In this document: positions 54,072 to 63,747 of the stretch, in pieces
How positions within the stretch are numbered: position 1 is the stretch's first letter
How the letters are laid out: each line of letters opens with the position of its first letter
Assembly: GCF_031312595.1 (NCBI RefSeq)
Contig: NZ_CP133592.1
Location: 372,001 to 436,000, forward strand
Reading direction: 5' to 3'
From: Methanolobus sediminis
GTDB taxonomy: Archaea; Halobacteriota; Methanosarcinia; Methanosarcinales; Methanosarcinaceae
Length of the DNA stretch: 64,000 nt
Position numbers and translations under genes: made by a program
The notes under the pieces: model-generated
Told to the model about the DNA's origin: nothing
Seen by the model: only the letters and a program-made list of their open reading frames with translations
Databases searched by the model: none

Positions 54072-57000
54072 TTACTGCTTCCTATATAGGAAGCAGACTA
54101 AAGCAATAATCAAGCCACAAGTCAGAGCAGAAAGTGCCCCAATTGTTTTTTCCGGTGTAACTACCTCTGTTGAAGCATTTATGCTGGAATTTAGAGTATC
54201 TATGGCAGAATTATCTTCATCAGTAACGGATTGCAGTCTCTCATTTGCTTCACCTATGATAACAAAAGGTGAGAATCCCGGTGTACTTGCCTCGAAATAC
54301 AGGTATTCATCATCTGAACCTGTTTGCGTGGTTGAGAGTCTGCTCCAGCCGCCATCATATCTCTCAAGAACAATGCTTAGCTCATCGATATCATTATCCT
54401 CTATCCAGTTTCTGGATACTTTGAACCCAATCACAGGGTCAGCAATGTTATCTTCTGTTGCATATCCTGCCTTACCTACCCAGATGTTTATATTCTTGTA
54501 AACATCTCCGGCAGGAAGTGAATAAACAAATGTGGACTTATCTTTCAGTACCTCTATTGTCACTGAGATAGTTCCGGAATTCTTCAGTGATTCATAACCA
54601 ATATACTGAATATCGTTGCCATCTCTATAGAAATCAAACTTAACATTACCTATTCCCACGAAGACAGAGCTGACATCTTTTACTGCGATGTTCTCAACAT
54701 CTTCTCCAGTGGTACCGCCACCACCGCCTCCTCCTCCGCCGCCAGAAGGTGTTTTTGTAATAGTTGATAATTCAATTACTATTATTGGAACGGTCAAATT
54801 GCTATAATCATTTCCATCTGTTACGGTGAAATTAACAAAATATGTTCCTTTCTGATCAACTGTTGGAGTCCAGTTGAATAGTAGGGAAGTAGCATTGAAT
54901 GTTGCACCGTCAGGTAAGGTACTTACATTAGAATAGACAAGCTCATCTCCATCTGCATCTGTTGCATTGATAGTGAATTGGAGATTTTTGGTTACTTCTA
55001 TTGTTTTTGAAGAAATTGAATCAAACTCTGGAGGTAAATTTATATTTGTTACATTAATGGTGATCGTCTCATTATCAACTTCAATTCCATCAGTTACATT
55101 GAACTCAACTGAATAAACACCAGAATCATTGTAATCTGGAGTCCATGTAAAAGTATTGTCATAAAGAACACCAAAACTTGCGTTTGTACCAAAAATAAGT
55201 GTGTCATTATCAGCATCTGTTGCTGAGAGATTTATAATCAGAGTGGAAGATTCACTGACATTTCTGGTTCCAATATGAGAAAGAACAGGAGCATTGTTAG
55301 AAGTTACTGCATCTACGGTAAAGTTCCATGAGTATGAAAAGTCCTGTCCATTTTCTGTACTGGCTGATATGGATATATTATATTCACCGGTCTGATAGGA
55401 TGAAGCACTGTTATATTCAATCCTATATCCGTCTGTTATCGGAGTAGCAGTAAATGATACAGTAGAGTTGTTTATTTTCATGACGATAGAATCATAATCA
55501 ACTCCCTGCGGATGGACAACATCTGTAGAAACAGCCATGTTCTTGCTAGTGGCCTGTGTGCCTGGAGCCGGGAATTCATTGTTGTCACAGGTAAAGGAAG
55601 CTACAAGAGCAAATGGTTGCGATCCTCCTTTGTTTACACTATGAGCAGTGATATTGAATGTGTAATCTTCATCCGATACACTACTCAATTCGATGCCTTC
55701 AACATTGTTGATGCGATCAAAATCGGAACCACCATTGCCATAGTATGTATCTGAAGAGTCTGTAATGGTGAAATCAAGGTCATTTACCAGTGACTTGGTT
55801 GTGCCCTCAAAAGCAGGGTAGTCAGTCCAGACAAGAGTTGCTCTTAATGACTCTCCATTTTCAATATACTCGTAAGTGTGAGTCCATGACTCATTTTTGC
55901 TAAGTGATTTACCGTCATAATAAGCAATTACTTCTGGATAGTTTACCATTATGGAATTTGCAACATCAACACGTCCCCATCCCTGAGAATAATCGTATTG
56001 AGCTTCGGTTTCTTGTGATATGTCATATGCTCCATTTATTAAAGTTGCTTTTAATAGTGCAGCACTGACATTTTCTAATTTTTCCTCTGTCAAATAATAC
56101 TCACGGATGAGAGCTATTGACCCTGAAACAAGTGGTGTAGCCATGCTAGTTCCACTTAAATAAGCATAATTTGTATTTTGTGATATGTTAATGTACTCAT
56201 AAGTAGCTAAACTTGATCTCGTTGAAATGATGCATGTTCCGGGAGCAACAACATCCGGTTTTATTCTGTTATCAACTGTTGGCCCACGGCTGCTAAATGT
56301 TGCTACTTCGTCAATATTATCAGTATATGAATCATAAGAATAACCTAAAAAATCTTTCACACCAGTTCTATTGCTTTCCGAAGCTCCAACTGTAATACAG
56401 TTTTTTGCAGTTGCAGGACTTGATATTGAATATATAGACGGTCCGGAATTACCTGCTGCGAAAACAATAACCATATCTGGATTGTTCCAGATAAAATCAT
56501 CAACTTGCTGAGAGGAAGTAGTATACTTTCCATAATCACCATCTCCCCAACTATTACTATGTATTTTTGCGGTCAAATTATATGCTGACTGGAAAAGAAT
56601 GCTGAGATTACCTGGGATTGCAGATAATTCATTAGTAGAATCAGTTGCATTTTGCACTGCCTGGAATACCAAACTTGCTTCTGGAGCTATTCCTTTATAC
56701 TGGCCTCCTGACATAGAACCATTACCAAGAACAGAACCTACAACGTGTGTACCATGACCTGCATAATCCATAGCACCATTATCTGAATAATCAATTATTT
56801 TCAGTATCCTTCCCCGGATATCCGCATGCATCGTCTCATCATCTACACCAGTATCCAGACCGGTATCGCATACTGCAACTATTTGCCCGCTGCCATTAAG
56901 TCCCACATTAGAATGTACAATACTTACATTCATGATAGTTGCCGCAACGTCATTAAAAGCAGTAGGAGTATGATACTCTTCAATCCATGAGATCCCGTTT

Positions 57001-57584
57001 ATTTTTGTCAGTTCTTCTATATTGTTCACAGGAATTTCTATTTTTAAAATCTGATATGAATTATCGATAATGGTTCCATCAATTTGGTTTATTTCTTCGA
57101 TTATTTGCTCATCGTTTTCAGCTTCAAAAAGAGTAACTAATAATTCGATAGTAGAATTAGTTGAATTAGAAAATGAATCGGTTTCTTCTGCCACATATTT
57201 ATATACAGGTAAATACTCCCCAATCCAGCGTACAAATTCCAGAGATTCAACCTGGGACTTTACGGTTTCATTCATCTTCAGCACAAAAGTATTATCGGGA
57301 ACGTAATCAAAAATCTCAGCACCGGTTGTCTCCACCGTATCTTTCCACTCAGGCTGCACGATGCCATCGAATTGAACAAGATAATATTTATAAGAACTAT
57401 CCGGAACTTCATTGTTGACACTAACAGCCATTGTACTTGGTCCGGTGTTGTTGACATCTGTTTCCAGATCAGTATTAATATGACCTGCTTTCAGAAAGAT
57501 AATGTTGCTGTCATTTGCCGATGCAATAGATGTAAAAAACAATAAAATTATGAAGATGAATGCAATATTTTTCCTATCCTTCAT
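54072..57584 (-). CDS. Secreted subtilisin-like protease with cadherin-like domains and PGF-pre-PGF domain
   Basis: This 1170-residue paralogue of the neighbouring protease has a signal peptide (NIAFIFIILLFFTSIASA) and again LKAGHINT near the start. The S8 triad is AVCDTGLDTG near residue 240, GHGTHVVGSVLG near 280 and SGTSMATPLVSGS near 479. After the jelly-roll come two cadherin- or Ig-like domains (PVLSHIGTRNVSESS and PPEFDSISSKTIEVT) instead of the fibronectin-like region. A hinge of ten Gly, a PGF-pre-PGF domain (NINIWVGKAGYATED, ending TPGFSPFVI) and a C-terminal helix with tail LYRKQ follow. It would act on extracellular or surface proteins. No PGF motif is seen in the last 40 residues. 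Confidence 0.9.
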   Translation of the reverse strand: MKDRKNIAFIFIILLFFTSIASANDSNIIFLKAGHINTDLETDVNNTGPSTMAVSVNNEVPDSSYKYYLVQFDGIVQPEWKDTVETTGAEIFDYVPDNTFVLKMNETVKSQVESLEFVRWIGEYLPVYKYVAEETDSFSNSTNSTIELLVTLFEAENDEQIIEEINQIDGTIIDNSYQILKIEIPVNNIEELTKINGISWIEEYHTPTAFNDVAATIMNVSIVHSNVGLNGSGQIVAVCDTGLDTGVDDETMHADIRGRILKIIDYSDNGAMDYAGHGTHVVGSVLGNGSMSGGQYKGIAPEASLVFQAVQNATDSTNELSAIPGNLSILFQSAYNLTAKIHSNSWGDGDYGKYTTSSQQVDDFIWNNPDMVIVFAAGNSGPSIYSISSPATAKNCITVGASESNRTGVKDFLGYSYDSYTDNIDEVATFSSRGPTVDNRIKPDVVAPGTCIISTRSSLATYEYINISQNTNYAYLSGTSMATPLVSGSIALIREYYLTEEKLENVSAALLKATLINGAYDISQETEAQYDYSQGWGRVDVANSIMVNYPEVIAYYDGKSLSKNESWTHTYEYIENGESLRATLVWTDYPAFEGTTKSLVNDLDFTITDSSDTYYGNGGSDFDRINNVEGIELSSVSDEDYTFNITAHSVNKGGSQPFALVASFTCDNNEFPAPGTQATSKNMAVSTDVVHPQGVDYDSIVMKINNSTVSFTATPITDGYRIEYNSASSYQTGEYNISISASTENGQDFSYSWNFTVDAVTSNNAPVLSHIGTRNVSESSTLIINLSATDADNDTLIFGTNASFGVLYDNTFTWTPDYNDSGVYSVEFNVTDGIEVDNETITINVTNINLPPEFDSISSKTIEVTKNLQFTINATDADGDELVYSNVSTLPDGATFNATSLLFNWTPTVDQKGTYFVNFTVTDGNDYSNLTVPIIVIELSTITKTPSGGGGGGGGGGTTGEDVENIAVKDVSSVFVGIGNVKFDFYRDGNDIQYIGYESLKNSGTISVTIEVLKDKSTFVYSLPAGDVYKNINIWVGKAGYATEDNIADPVIGFKVSRNWIEDNDIDELSIVLERYDGGWSRLSTTQTGSDDEYLYFEASTPGFSPFVIIGEANERLQSVTDEDNSAIDTLNSSINASTEVVTPEKTIGALSALTCGLIIALVCFLYRKQ

Positions 57585-57837
57585 GTATTCATTTCCTGTT
57601 TTTGTGCTGAGTATAAAATAACAATTGTAGAAACATTCACGATAATATGTAAGTGATAAATATATTCAAACAAACTTCTATATAAAATCAAATGAGTATT
57701 GAGAAAAAAGTATATTTAATTAATAGATAGAAATGTAAATAATCCATGATGCAGATGTCCAAAGAAATGGATATTAAAACATTTACAGATACGTATCACT
57801 TAACTGTGTACAATATCAATAAAAAAATCAAAGAAAA

Positions 57838-57854
57838 GCAACCCGATGGGTTGC
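57838..57854 (-). terminator. Terminator of the ribosomal protein/RNA polymerase operon
   Basis: GCAACCC-GAT-GGGTTGC forms a 7-bp stem; reading the minus strand it is followed by TTTTCTTTGATTTTTTTATTG. It lies 12 bases beyond the stop of the S27ae gene. Confidence 0.8.
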
Positions 57855-57865
57855 AGAAAAAAGAA

Positions 57866-58048
57866 TTATTTCTTAAACTCAGTGTATCCGCACTTACCGC
57901 ATGAACGTCTGTCCTTGTGCTCTGCGAGGAAAACTCCCTCACCACAGCGTGGGCAGAACTGGTTGGTGCGCTCTATTGAATCGCCACTGACATTATAGTA
58001 GTCTTTTGCAGGCTTGCTTGCTGCTTTACTGCTTGCTTTTGCTGCCAT
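57866..58048 (-). CDS. rps27ae: Ribosomal protein S27ae
   Basis: This 60-residue zinc-ribbon protein of the small subunit has the Cys pairs FCPRCGEG and SCGKCGYTE, with an Ala/Ser/Lys-rich N-terminal tail ([18 protein letters not shown]). It is the last gene of the rpo7-spt4-dpck-rps24e-rps27ae operon, two bases after the S24e stop. Length is normal for archaea. Confidence 0.96.
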   Translation of the reverse strand: MAAKASSKAASKPAKDYYNVSGDSIERTNQFCPRCGEGVFLAEHKDRRSCGKCGYTEFKK

Positions 58049-58050
58049 GA

Positions 58051-58362
58051 TTATTCCTCTGTGGTCTCTTCAGCTGCTTCTGGCTCAGGGAGCTTGTTCC
58101 TTTCAAGAACATATGCTTCCTCGATCTGCTTCATACGAGCTGCATCTTCATAGATCTTGACGTATGCGTCAATTTCCTGCTTACCGAACTCGTTGTTCAT
58201 TTTCTGAACGATGACAAGTTCCAATGGTGCATTGAGCATAGCTGCAAGTTTAGCTTTAACATCGTCTCTTGATGGTGTTGCACCATCGAATGTAACCGCG
58301 AGGTTTAATTCACGCCTGTTAAGGAGTGCATTATTTTTTTCTTTAATAATTTTGATATCCAT
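58051..58362 (-). CDS. rps24e: Ribosomal protein S24e
   Basis: This 103-residue small-subunit protein has [20 protein letters not shown] at the N-terminus, [15 protein letters not shown] and [12 protein letters not shown]-type text (reading [15 protein letters not shown]), and [15 protein letters not shown]. An acidic tail ([10 protein letters not shown]) ends it. Its start overlaps the end of the dephospho-CoA kinase gene by 20 bases, showing close coupling. Confidence 0.96.
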   Translation of the reverse strand: MDIKIIKEKNNALLNRRELNLAVTFDGATPSRDDVKAKLAAMLNAPLELVIVQKMNNEFGKQEIDAYVKIYEDAARMKQIEEAYVLERNKLPEPEAAEETTEE

Positions 58363-58936
58363 TCAGTTTCCTCCGAATAGTCTCTATTTCCTGATTATTG
58401 CAGGCCTGTCCGTCGAGTATCGCCGTTAACAGATCCTCCATTTGTTCCTTCTTATCTGATGTTATCTTGACAAGTACAACACCTTCATCCGGCTGTCCGT
58501 AAAGAACAGCTGAACCTTCCGGTGCCATAAGAATTGCAGGTACAGCCGCAAGGTCCTCCTCGCCGCGCACAAATATCCTGACATTCTCATCTGATTTTAA
58601 TGCATTTCCTACAGCATCTATCAGATCTTCGGTTATGACCCCTGCTGGATTGTCAACGGATATTTCGGTGAACCCTGTATGCTTGGTACCCACCACGACC
58701 CGATCAGAAGCCGGACCGCGTTTTGTTCGGTCATCCACTATAAGGATGTCCGGAATTATTCCATGATTGAGCAAGTGGAAGGTAGTAACATCACCCACGG
58801 ATATAAGTTTTGTGGGACTACCAAGATCCACTGAAAGTTTTTCAATGGTATCGGCACCTTTACCTTTGTAAAGGCGTCCGAATATTTCCCGAAAACGAGG
58901 ACGTAATGTTTCGGGCAAAGTAAGCTCAATGCCCAA
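58343..58936 (-). CDS. GTP-dependent dephospho-CoA kinase
   Basis: This 197-residue protein is of the DUF359 family, shown in archaea to be the GTP-dependent dephospho-CoA kinase of coenzyme A synthesis. Recognisable parts are [53 protein letters not shown], and [13 protein letters not shown] near the C-terminus. It lies between Spt4 and S24e, a neighbourhood shared by many euryarchaea, and directly adjoins the Spt4 stop. Confidence 0.92.
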   Translation of the reverse strand: MGIELTLPETLRPRFREIFGRLYKGKGADTIEKLSVDLGSPTKLISVGDVTTFHLLNHGIIPDILIVDDRTKRGPASDRVVVGTKHTGFTEISVDNPAGVITEDLIDAVGNALKSDENVRIFVRGEEDLAAVPAILMAPEGSAVLYGQPDEGVVLVKITSDKKEQMEDLLTAILDGQACNNQEIETIRRKLNGYQNY

Positions 58937-59122
58937 CTAGCGCACCTTCAATGCATATTTGTCCGGGACCTTCACATCAATTTTCTTTGCAATTTCCGAG
59001 CGTTCCGGATCTATGATAATTACCATACCACTCCAGTCAGCACTGAGATTGCTTGAACCGCAAATGGGACATGTCTGACCATTAATGATTCTGTGGCATT
59101 CCCTACAAACCTGTTCACTCAT
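58937..59122 (-). CDS. spt4: Transcription elongation factor Spt4 (RpoE'')
   Basis: This 61-residue zinc-ribbon protein forms a complex with Spt5 that aids RNA polymerase processivity. It shows CRECHRIINGQTCPICGS with two Cys pairs, then LSADWSGMVIIIDPERSEIA, and ends DKYALKVR. It follows rpo7 by 20 bases in the same operon. Length is normal. Confidence 0.95.
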   Translation of the reverse strand: MSEQVCRECHRIINGQTCPICGSSNLSADWSGMVIIIDPERSEIAKKIDVKVPDKYALKVR

Positions 59123-59142
59123 TTAAAGCACTCCGGTTTTGT

Positions 59143-59706
59143 TTACTCTTTCTCAGCGGAAGGCCTTCTGGCATCTTCCAGCCATTCGAACTTACCCAGG
59201 GAATGCTGACGCATTGTCAGTCCTATCTTGCTTTCCCTTGGTTCTCTCTCATTGATGCTCACAGCAACGATACGTGCCCTGACCTTGTCACCCTCTGAAA
59301 GTGCCCTGCCACCATTCTTGCTGACAAGTCTGCCGTTCTTTCCATCGTATGACATGAAATCATCAGTAACCTGACTTACGTGCAGGAGTCCATCCATAGC
59401 TCCGATACTTACAAAGGCACCAAAGTCAACGGTCTCTACAACTTCTCCCTCAATAACTTCCTGGATAGTTGGAACAAAGACTATTGCGTCAAAGTTCACA
59501 TCGTAGTATACAGCACCGTCACCAACAAGGATATGACCTTCACCAATTTCGTTGATCTGTGTGATGGCAACGATAGCACCAATTTCCTTGTCTATTCTGC
59601 CTTCCAGCTTGTGCTTCAGGGCATTCTTGACATTCTCGTTAACATCCTTGCCTAAAAGATCTGGCGCAACACGAATAGTATCGGCAAGCTTCATCTTTTT
59701 ATACAT
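59143..59706 (-). CDS. rpo7: DNA-directed RNA polymerase subunit Rpo7 (RpoE')
   Basis: This 187-residue stalk subunit has an N-terminal part YKKMKLADTIRVAPDLLG and an S1 RNA-binding domain (GEVVETVDFGAFVSIGAMDGLLH), followed by VRARIVAVSINER and a C-terminal tail. It pairs with Rpo4 to form the polymerase stalk. It is the first gene of the operon rpo7-spt4-dpck-rps24e-rps27ae. Confidence 0.96.
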   Translation of the reverse strand: MYKKMKLADTIRVAPDLLGKDVNENVKNALKHKLEGRIDKEIGAIVAITQINEIGEGHILVGDGAVYYDVNFDAIVFVPTIQEVIEGEVVETVDFGAFVSIGAMDGLLHVSQVTDDFMSYDGKNGRLVSKNGGRALSEGDKVRARIVAVSINEREPRESKIGLTMRQHSLGKFEWLEDARRPSAEKE

Positions 59707-59773
59707 ATGAAAAACTCCAATAATCCTGTATAGTATAATTATATAACAACTTATATGATTTTAAACTGATCTA

Positions 59774-60142
59774 TTATGAAACAATCTCAAGTCGGTTCTT
59801 CTGACGCAGACAAATTACCGGGATATTTTTTTCTTCTAGTCTTCTTCTAAGTCCGATATCATTGGTCAGTACGGCAGCTTCAAGATCGATGGCCAGTTCC
59901 AGAATGACATCGTCAGCGTGCCCGTCAGCACGGACGGTCTCACATCTCTCTGCCATTGACCGGGCAACCTTCGCTGCAATCCTGTCCTGTCCTTTGAGAT
60001 TTTTGATCAGGTTGTCCAGTTCAGTGATAACAGCTGTGGGAACGAGATGGATATCGAATCCAAGTCGCTTAAGCTCTTCAAAAATATCGACTTTGAACTG
60101 GACAGGTATCATTAATGCGTTCGTATCAATAATTACCTTCAA
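59774..60142 (-). CDS. PIN-domain ribonuclease-like protein (Fcf1/VapC9 type)
   Basis: This 122-residue PIN domain keeps the acidic metal-binding residues in [23 protein letters not shown] and [10 protein letters not shown]. Archaeal proteins of this type next to aIF2-gamma are conserved and thought to act in rRNA processing rather than as toxins; no antitoxin gene is adjacent. Its start overlaps the end of the aIF2-gamma gene by 4 bases. Confidence 0.9.
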   Translation of the reverse strand: MKVIIDTNALMIPVQFKVDIFEELKRLGFDIHLVPTAVITELDNLIKNLKGQDRIAAKVARSMAERCETVRADGHADDVILELAIDLEAAVLTNDIGLRRRLEEKNIPVICLRQKNRLEIVS

Positions 60143-61392
60143 TCCTTGATAACTCCTACACCAATAAGTCTCCAGCGTGAGCCCACACGCCTGCTTATAG
60201 CAACCATGGAATCTCCTTCCGCACAGACAGGTCTTTTCAATTTGACCTCTGCAATGTCCTTACGTGCGCTGGTGACAACACCAACAGTAGTTGCTGTACC
60301 CACATTCAGCATCAATGGCTCACTAGTCTTTATAGGTCCGATAACTTCCTCATCGGAAACCCCTACAACTCTCTCAAGCAAGTGAAGCTCGAGTTTGAGA
60401 TCATCACGTGTTGGAGGTAAGGTTCCGGGCAGACCTGCTACCTGTCCTGTCAGTGAATCACTCTTTGTGAGTGTCGGATCAAGAGTGGTACCTACTGCAA
60501 GCAGTCCTCCAGGAGTTGCCTCTTCAACGTTTTCCTTTCCGGCAACGATCATAGAAACCTTAGTAACAATAGATTCCCACCTGGTCATACCATCACTCTC
60601 AACCTTTCTTCCCGGCTTGACCTCAAGTTCGTCACCAGGATGCAGCATTCCTTCTGTAAGTGTGCCGCCGATAACACCACCGGTAATTTTCTTAATAGGT
60701 GTACCTGGCTTGTTGATATCGAATGATCTTGCAATAAGCATGTGAGGTGGTTTGTCTATCTTATGAACTGGCGTTGGGATCTTCTCTTCCATTGCCATGA
60801 TAAGAGCATCGATATTTATGTTCTGTTGTGCGGATATTGGCACGATAGGTGCACCCTCTGCAACGGTTCCCTTCACAAATTCCTTGATCTGGTGATAGTG
60901 TTCAATGACCTTTTCCTTTGGTACAAGGTCGATCTTGTTCTGGACGATCACAAGGTTCTCGATACCGATAATGTTCAGTGCCATCAGGTGTTCTTTTGTC
61001 TGTGGCTGTGGGCATGTTTCATTTGCCGCGATAACAAGAATGGCACCATCCATGATAGCTGCACCGGACAGCATAGTAGCCATCAGTGTTTCGTGACCTG
61101 GAGCATCTACAAAGGACACAGTCCTGAGCTCTTCGGATGGTTCACCACATCCAGGGCAGGTCTTCTCTACTGTATAACACTGAGGTTCCGGACAATTCGG
61201 ACACTTCCTGAAAGTAGTGTCTGCATAGCCCAGTCTGATAGATATTCCACGCTTCATCTCTTCGCTATGTGTATCTGTCCATACTCCTGACAGCGCGCTG
61301 ACAAGTGTGGTTTTTCCGTGGTCGACATGTCCTACCATGCCGATATTAACACAAGGTTGACTCAATTTTTGATTTCCCTCCCGGTTGGGCAA
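60139..61392 (-). CDS. eif2g: Translation initiation factor aIF2 subunit gamma
   Basis: This 417-residue GTPase delivers initiator tRNA to the ribosome. G1 is [17 protein letters not shown], followed by the zinc knuckle CPNCPEPQC...CPGCG. G3 is FVDAPGHE and G4 is VQNKIDLV, and domains II and III include FDINKPGTP and [17 protein letters not shown]. The ending [10 protein letters not shown] is typical. It is the first gene of a group continuing with the PIN gene and probably the rpo7 operon. Confidence 0.97.
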   Translation of the reverse strand: MPNREGNQKLSQPCVNIGMVGHVDHGKTTLVSALSGVWTDTHSEEMKRGISIRLGYADTTFRKCPNCPEPQCYTVEKTCPGCGEPSEELRTVSFVDAPGHETLMATMLSGAAIMDGAILVIAANETCPQPQTKEHLMALNIIGIENLVIVQNKIDLVPKEKVIEHYHQIKEFVKGTVAEGAPIVPISAQQNINIDALIMAMEEKIPTPVHKIDKPPHMLIARSFDINKPGTPIKKITGGVIGGTLTEGMLHPGDELEVKPGRKVESDGMTRWESIVTKVSMIVAGKENVEEATPGGLLAVGTTLDPTLTKSDSLTGQVAGLPGTLPPTRDDLKLELHLLERVVGVSDEEVIGPIKTSEPLMLNVGTATTVGVVTSARKDIAEVKLKRPVCAEGDSMVAISRRVGSRWRLIGVGVIKD

Positions 61393-61603
61393 TATTCTAA
61401 AAGTGTAATAAGTTCAGTATAAGTTTTAACGGATTACCTGTTTAGATTTGTGGTCTATCATTCGATTAATCATATTTAAATGATTTCGAACAGACCAGAA
61501 AATGCAAATACCTATTGGTATGGCAAACCATGCCTTATTCTTTTAATAATGTATATAATTTGCTATAACAAGGATATGAAAAAGAAGAATGCCGACAATG
61601 TGG

Positions 61604-62359
61604 TCATGACATAGATCTCATAGCATAGTTAATTATATCATCCCTCTGGAAGATCTTCTCGATCTTAATACCTTTATTACTTATTTTGTAGTTTAGAGGC
61701 TCCAGCATGAGATAAGTACATCTCATTTTAGGAATATACATTTGTCTCATCCCTTTACCTGTCACGCTATCCCTGATAACACTCAGTTCGATGTTACCAA
61801 AAGAAGTATGCTGTGCAATGGCAAGTTTCTGTCCGCTTTCTTCCGGGCCTATCAAAAAAAGAGTTGTACATTTCTTATCAAAAAGGATATCATTTATAGT
61901 AAAGAACTTATCTGCAAACTCTTCCATATCATGGTAAAGAGAAAGCATATCTAAATTGTCTATAACCACAACTTCTACATCGTCAGGAATGTCCTGAACA
62001 CTCTGCACACTGTCTTTTTCCAGAAATCCTATTCTACTGCCATGTCTTGCAGCATTGTATATTTTGTTAGTCCTGGTTTCAAAGGATTTGGTTATTTGCA
62101 GAGTTCCTTTTTTTATGCATGAAGTGAAATCAATTCCAATGCTCATAGCCTGTTCAAGAAAACTTTCTACATTGACCTGGGTAAGCATAAGTACGCATTT
62201 TTTCCCATCCTGACATGACCTGTAAAGAAAATGAGTTGCAAGGATAGTTTTTCCAGAACCTGGGGAACCACTTACCAGAATACCCTGCTGTGCGGGATAG
62301 CCTCCTTCGAGTATTTCGTCCAGTTCTCGTATTCCCGTAGGAACTCTGTTGATCTGCAT
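61604..62359 (-). CDS. KaiC-like RecA-superfamily ATPase (single domain)
   Basis: This 251-residue protein from ATG 62359 has MQINRVPTGIRELDEILEGG, Walker A GSPGSGKTIL, Walker B VEVVVIDNLDML and the segment MRQMYIPKMRC. It belongs with single-domain KaiC-like proteins of archaea, often tied to signal transduction; the ligand is unknown. ATG 62377 would add six residues, but a TATA box (TTTATATA, about 62383-62390 on the minus strand) lies about 25 bases from 62359. The mRNA may therefore start at or very near that codon, favouring a leaderless start there. It stands alone. Confidence 0.85.
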   Translation of the reverse strand: MQINRVPTGIRELDEILEGGYPAQQGILVSGSPGSGKTILATHFLYRSCQDGKKCVLMLTQVNVESFLEQAMSIGIDFTSCIKKGTLQITKSFETRTNKIYNAARHGSRIGFLEKDSVQSVQDIPDDVEVVVIDNLDMLSLYHDMEEFADKFFTINDILFDKKCTTLFLIGPEESGQKLAIAQHTSFGNIELSVIRDSVTGKGMRQMYIPKMRCTYLMLEPLNYKISNKGIKIEKIFQRDDIINYAMRSMS

Positions 62360-62448
62360 GTGACAAGTATTATACAATCAATTATATAAAAAGACTATTA
62401 TTACACTGCATATATTATTATCTTATTGAGAACAATAAATAAAATAAG

Positions 62449-62489
62449 TCCGGCCTTTGAAACCGGAAACCCGTCAGGACAAAACCTGA
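62449..62489 (-). terminator. Two short hairpins after purP
   Basis: TCAGG/CCTGA (62474-62489) and TCCGG/CCGGA (62449-62467) each form a 5-bp stem. On the minus strand the second is followed by CTTATTTTATTTATTG, so it may end the purP transcript. Confidence 0.5.
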
Positions 62490-62507
62490 AAGGCTGAAAA
62501 GATGAAT

Positions 62508-63665
62508 TTATGTAATTATCTTGTCAAGCTGGTCGGTCTCAATTGCTCTTCTTATCTCAAAAGCAACACGGCGACCTGTGCTCATTGGCTTTCTCCATGT
62601 GGTGTTTCCATATGGGTGACCAACTGACATGTGGACATTTGTTCCACCGCCAACACGTGGTGCTACATCATATATGTAAAAGTTAAGATCTTTGTCAACA
62701 CATGTCTGGAGACAGAACGGACCGATTACTCCAGGGTCATAGTGTTTCTTTGCAGCATCGATGTATTTCTGGGAAAGCTCGAATACCTTCTCAAGAAGTG
62801 ATTCCCTGAGGGTTGCTGAGTTGTGACCACATACTGTGTACTCAGGTGTGAGCTGGTGTTCTGCAAGTGTCATCTGCTGTGGTGCAGGAAGACGTACGTG
62901 TCCGTCAAGGCTTGTCTCAAAGCGCCAGTCGATACCAAGAATCTCAAGTTTGCTCATCTCGGTCTCTACAGGTGAGTAGAACATGTCAAAATTGAAGACC
63001 GGACCAATTACATAACGCTCAATTCTTGCGTTGTCAAGTGCATCCTGAGTGATAACACCCTGTTTGAGCAGGGACTGTGCCTTCTGTTGATATTCCTCGT
63101 AGGTTCCTGCTGTGAAGAAACCTCTTTCAAGCTTCTTGACTGCATGAGGGAGCTTTACCATTACAAGTTCCTCTATGTCCTGCGGGTCATTGATCCTTTC
63201 AGGGAATGGCAATCCTGCTTTCTCAAGGAGCCAGTAGTAGTCACGGTCCATACCTCTCTCTTCACTGCGGAGCATGTTCCTGCTTCCAACAAGAGGGACT
63301 TTGAAATCGTTCTCTACGTCATCGATACCACAGTATGATGTGAATGAACGGTTTGGAATGAAAAGCACATTCTCTTCTACAAGTTTCTTCTGGACGGCTG
63401 CACTGGTGGTTTCACTGAATTTGTTCAGCAAAATGTGTTCGTCCACAATACCACGGACAACCTTACCATTGCTGTCTCTCTGGGACTTGAAGTATTCTGT
63501 GTAGGTTTTTTCACGACCCTGCTGGCAAACAGCAAATGTCCTGAAATCCTCTTCAATTGCCCCGTCAAAGATATCAAGTGCTGAATGTGACGCCACAGCA
63601 CCGATCTTGACCTTATCTAAATCATAATCTTCAATGATCTCTGCGATCTCTTTTCTGTCTATCAT
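62508..63665 (-). CDS. purP: Formate-dependent FAICAR synthetase PurP
   Basis: This 385-residue ATP-grasp enzyme makes FAICAR from AICAR, formate and ATP, replacing the folate-dependent step of purine synthesis in methanogens. It opens with the N-terminal KIGAVASHSALDIFDGA, then FAVCQQGREKTY, FIPNRSFTSYCGID, PLVGSRNMLRSEER, GIDWRFETSLDGHVRLPA and the C-terminal YIYDVAPRVGGGTN. Length and motif order are complete. It is a single gene on the minus strand. Confidence 0.96.
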   Translation of the reverse strand: MIDRKEIAEIIEDYDLDKVKIGAVASHSALDIFDGAIEEDFRTFAVCQQGREKTYTEYFKSQRDSNGKVVRGIVDEHILLNKFSETTSAAVQKKLVEENVLFIPNRSFTSYCGIDDVENDFKVPLVGSRNMLRSEERGMDRDYYWLLEKAGLPFPERINDPQDIEELVMVKLPHAVKKLERGFFTAGTYEEYQQKAQSLLKQGVITQDALDNARIERYVIGPVFNFDMFYSPVETEMSKLEILGIDWRFETSLDGHVRLPAPQQMTLAEHQLTPEYTVCGHNSATLRESLLEKVFELSQKYIDAAKKHYDPGVIGPFCLQTCVDKDLNFYIYDVAPRVGGGTNVHMSVGHPYGNTTWRKPMSTGRRVAFEIRRAIETDQLDKIIT

Positions 63666-63747
63666 TATTTACCCTCAGTTTTGCCCAGACATTGTATTTA
63701 CTATTAATAAACCTGTTTACGCCTGGTATATAAATGAATTATTGAGT

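Noticed and set aside
59774-60142. PIN protein as a VapC toxin
   Set aside because: There is no antitoxin gene beside it, and its place next to aIF2-gamma is that of the conserved housekeeping PIN protein.
60742-61290. 182-codon plus-strand frame opposite aIF2-gamma
   Set aside because: Antisense shadow of a highly conserved gene with all GTPase motifs on the other strand.
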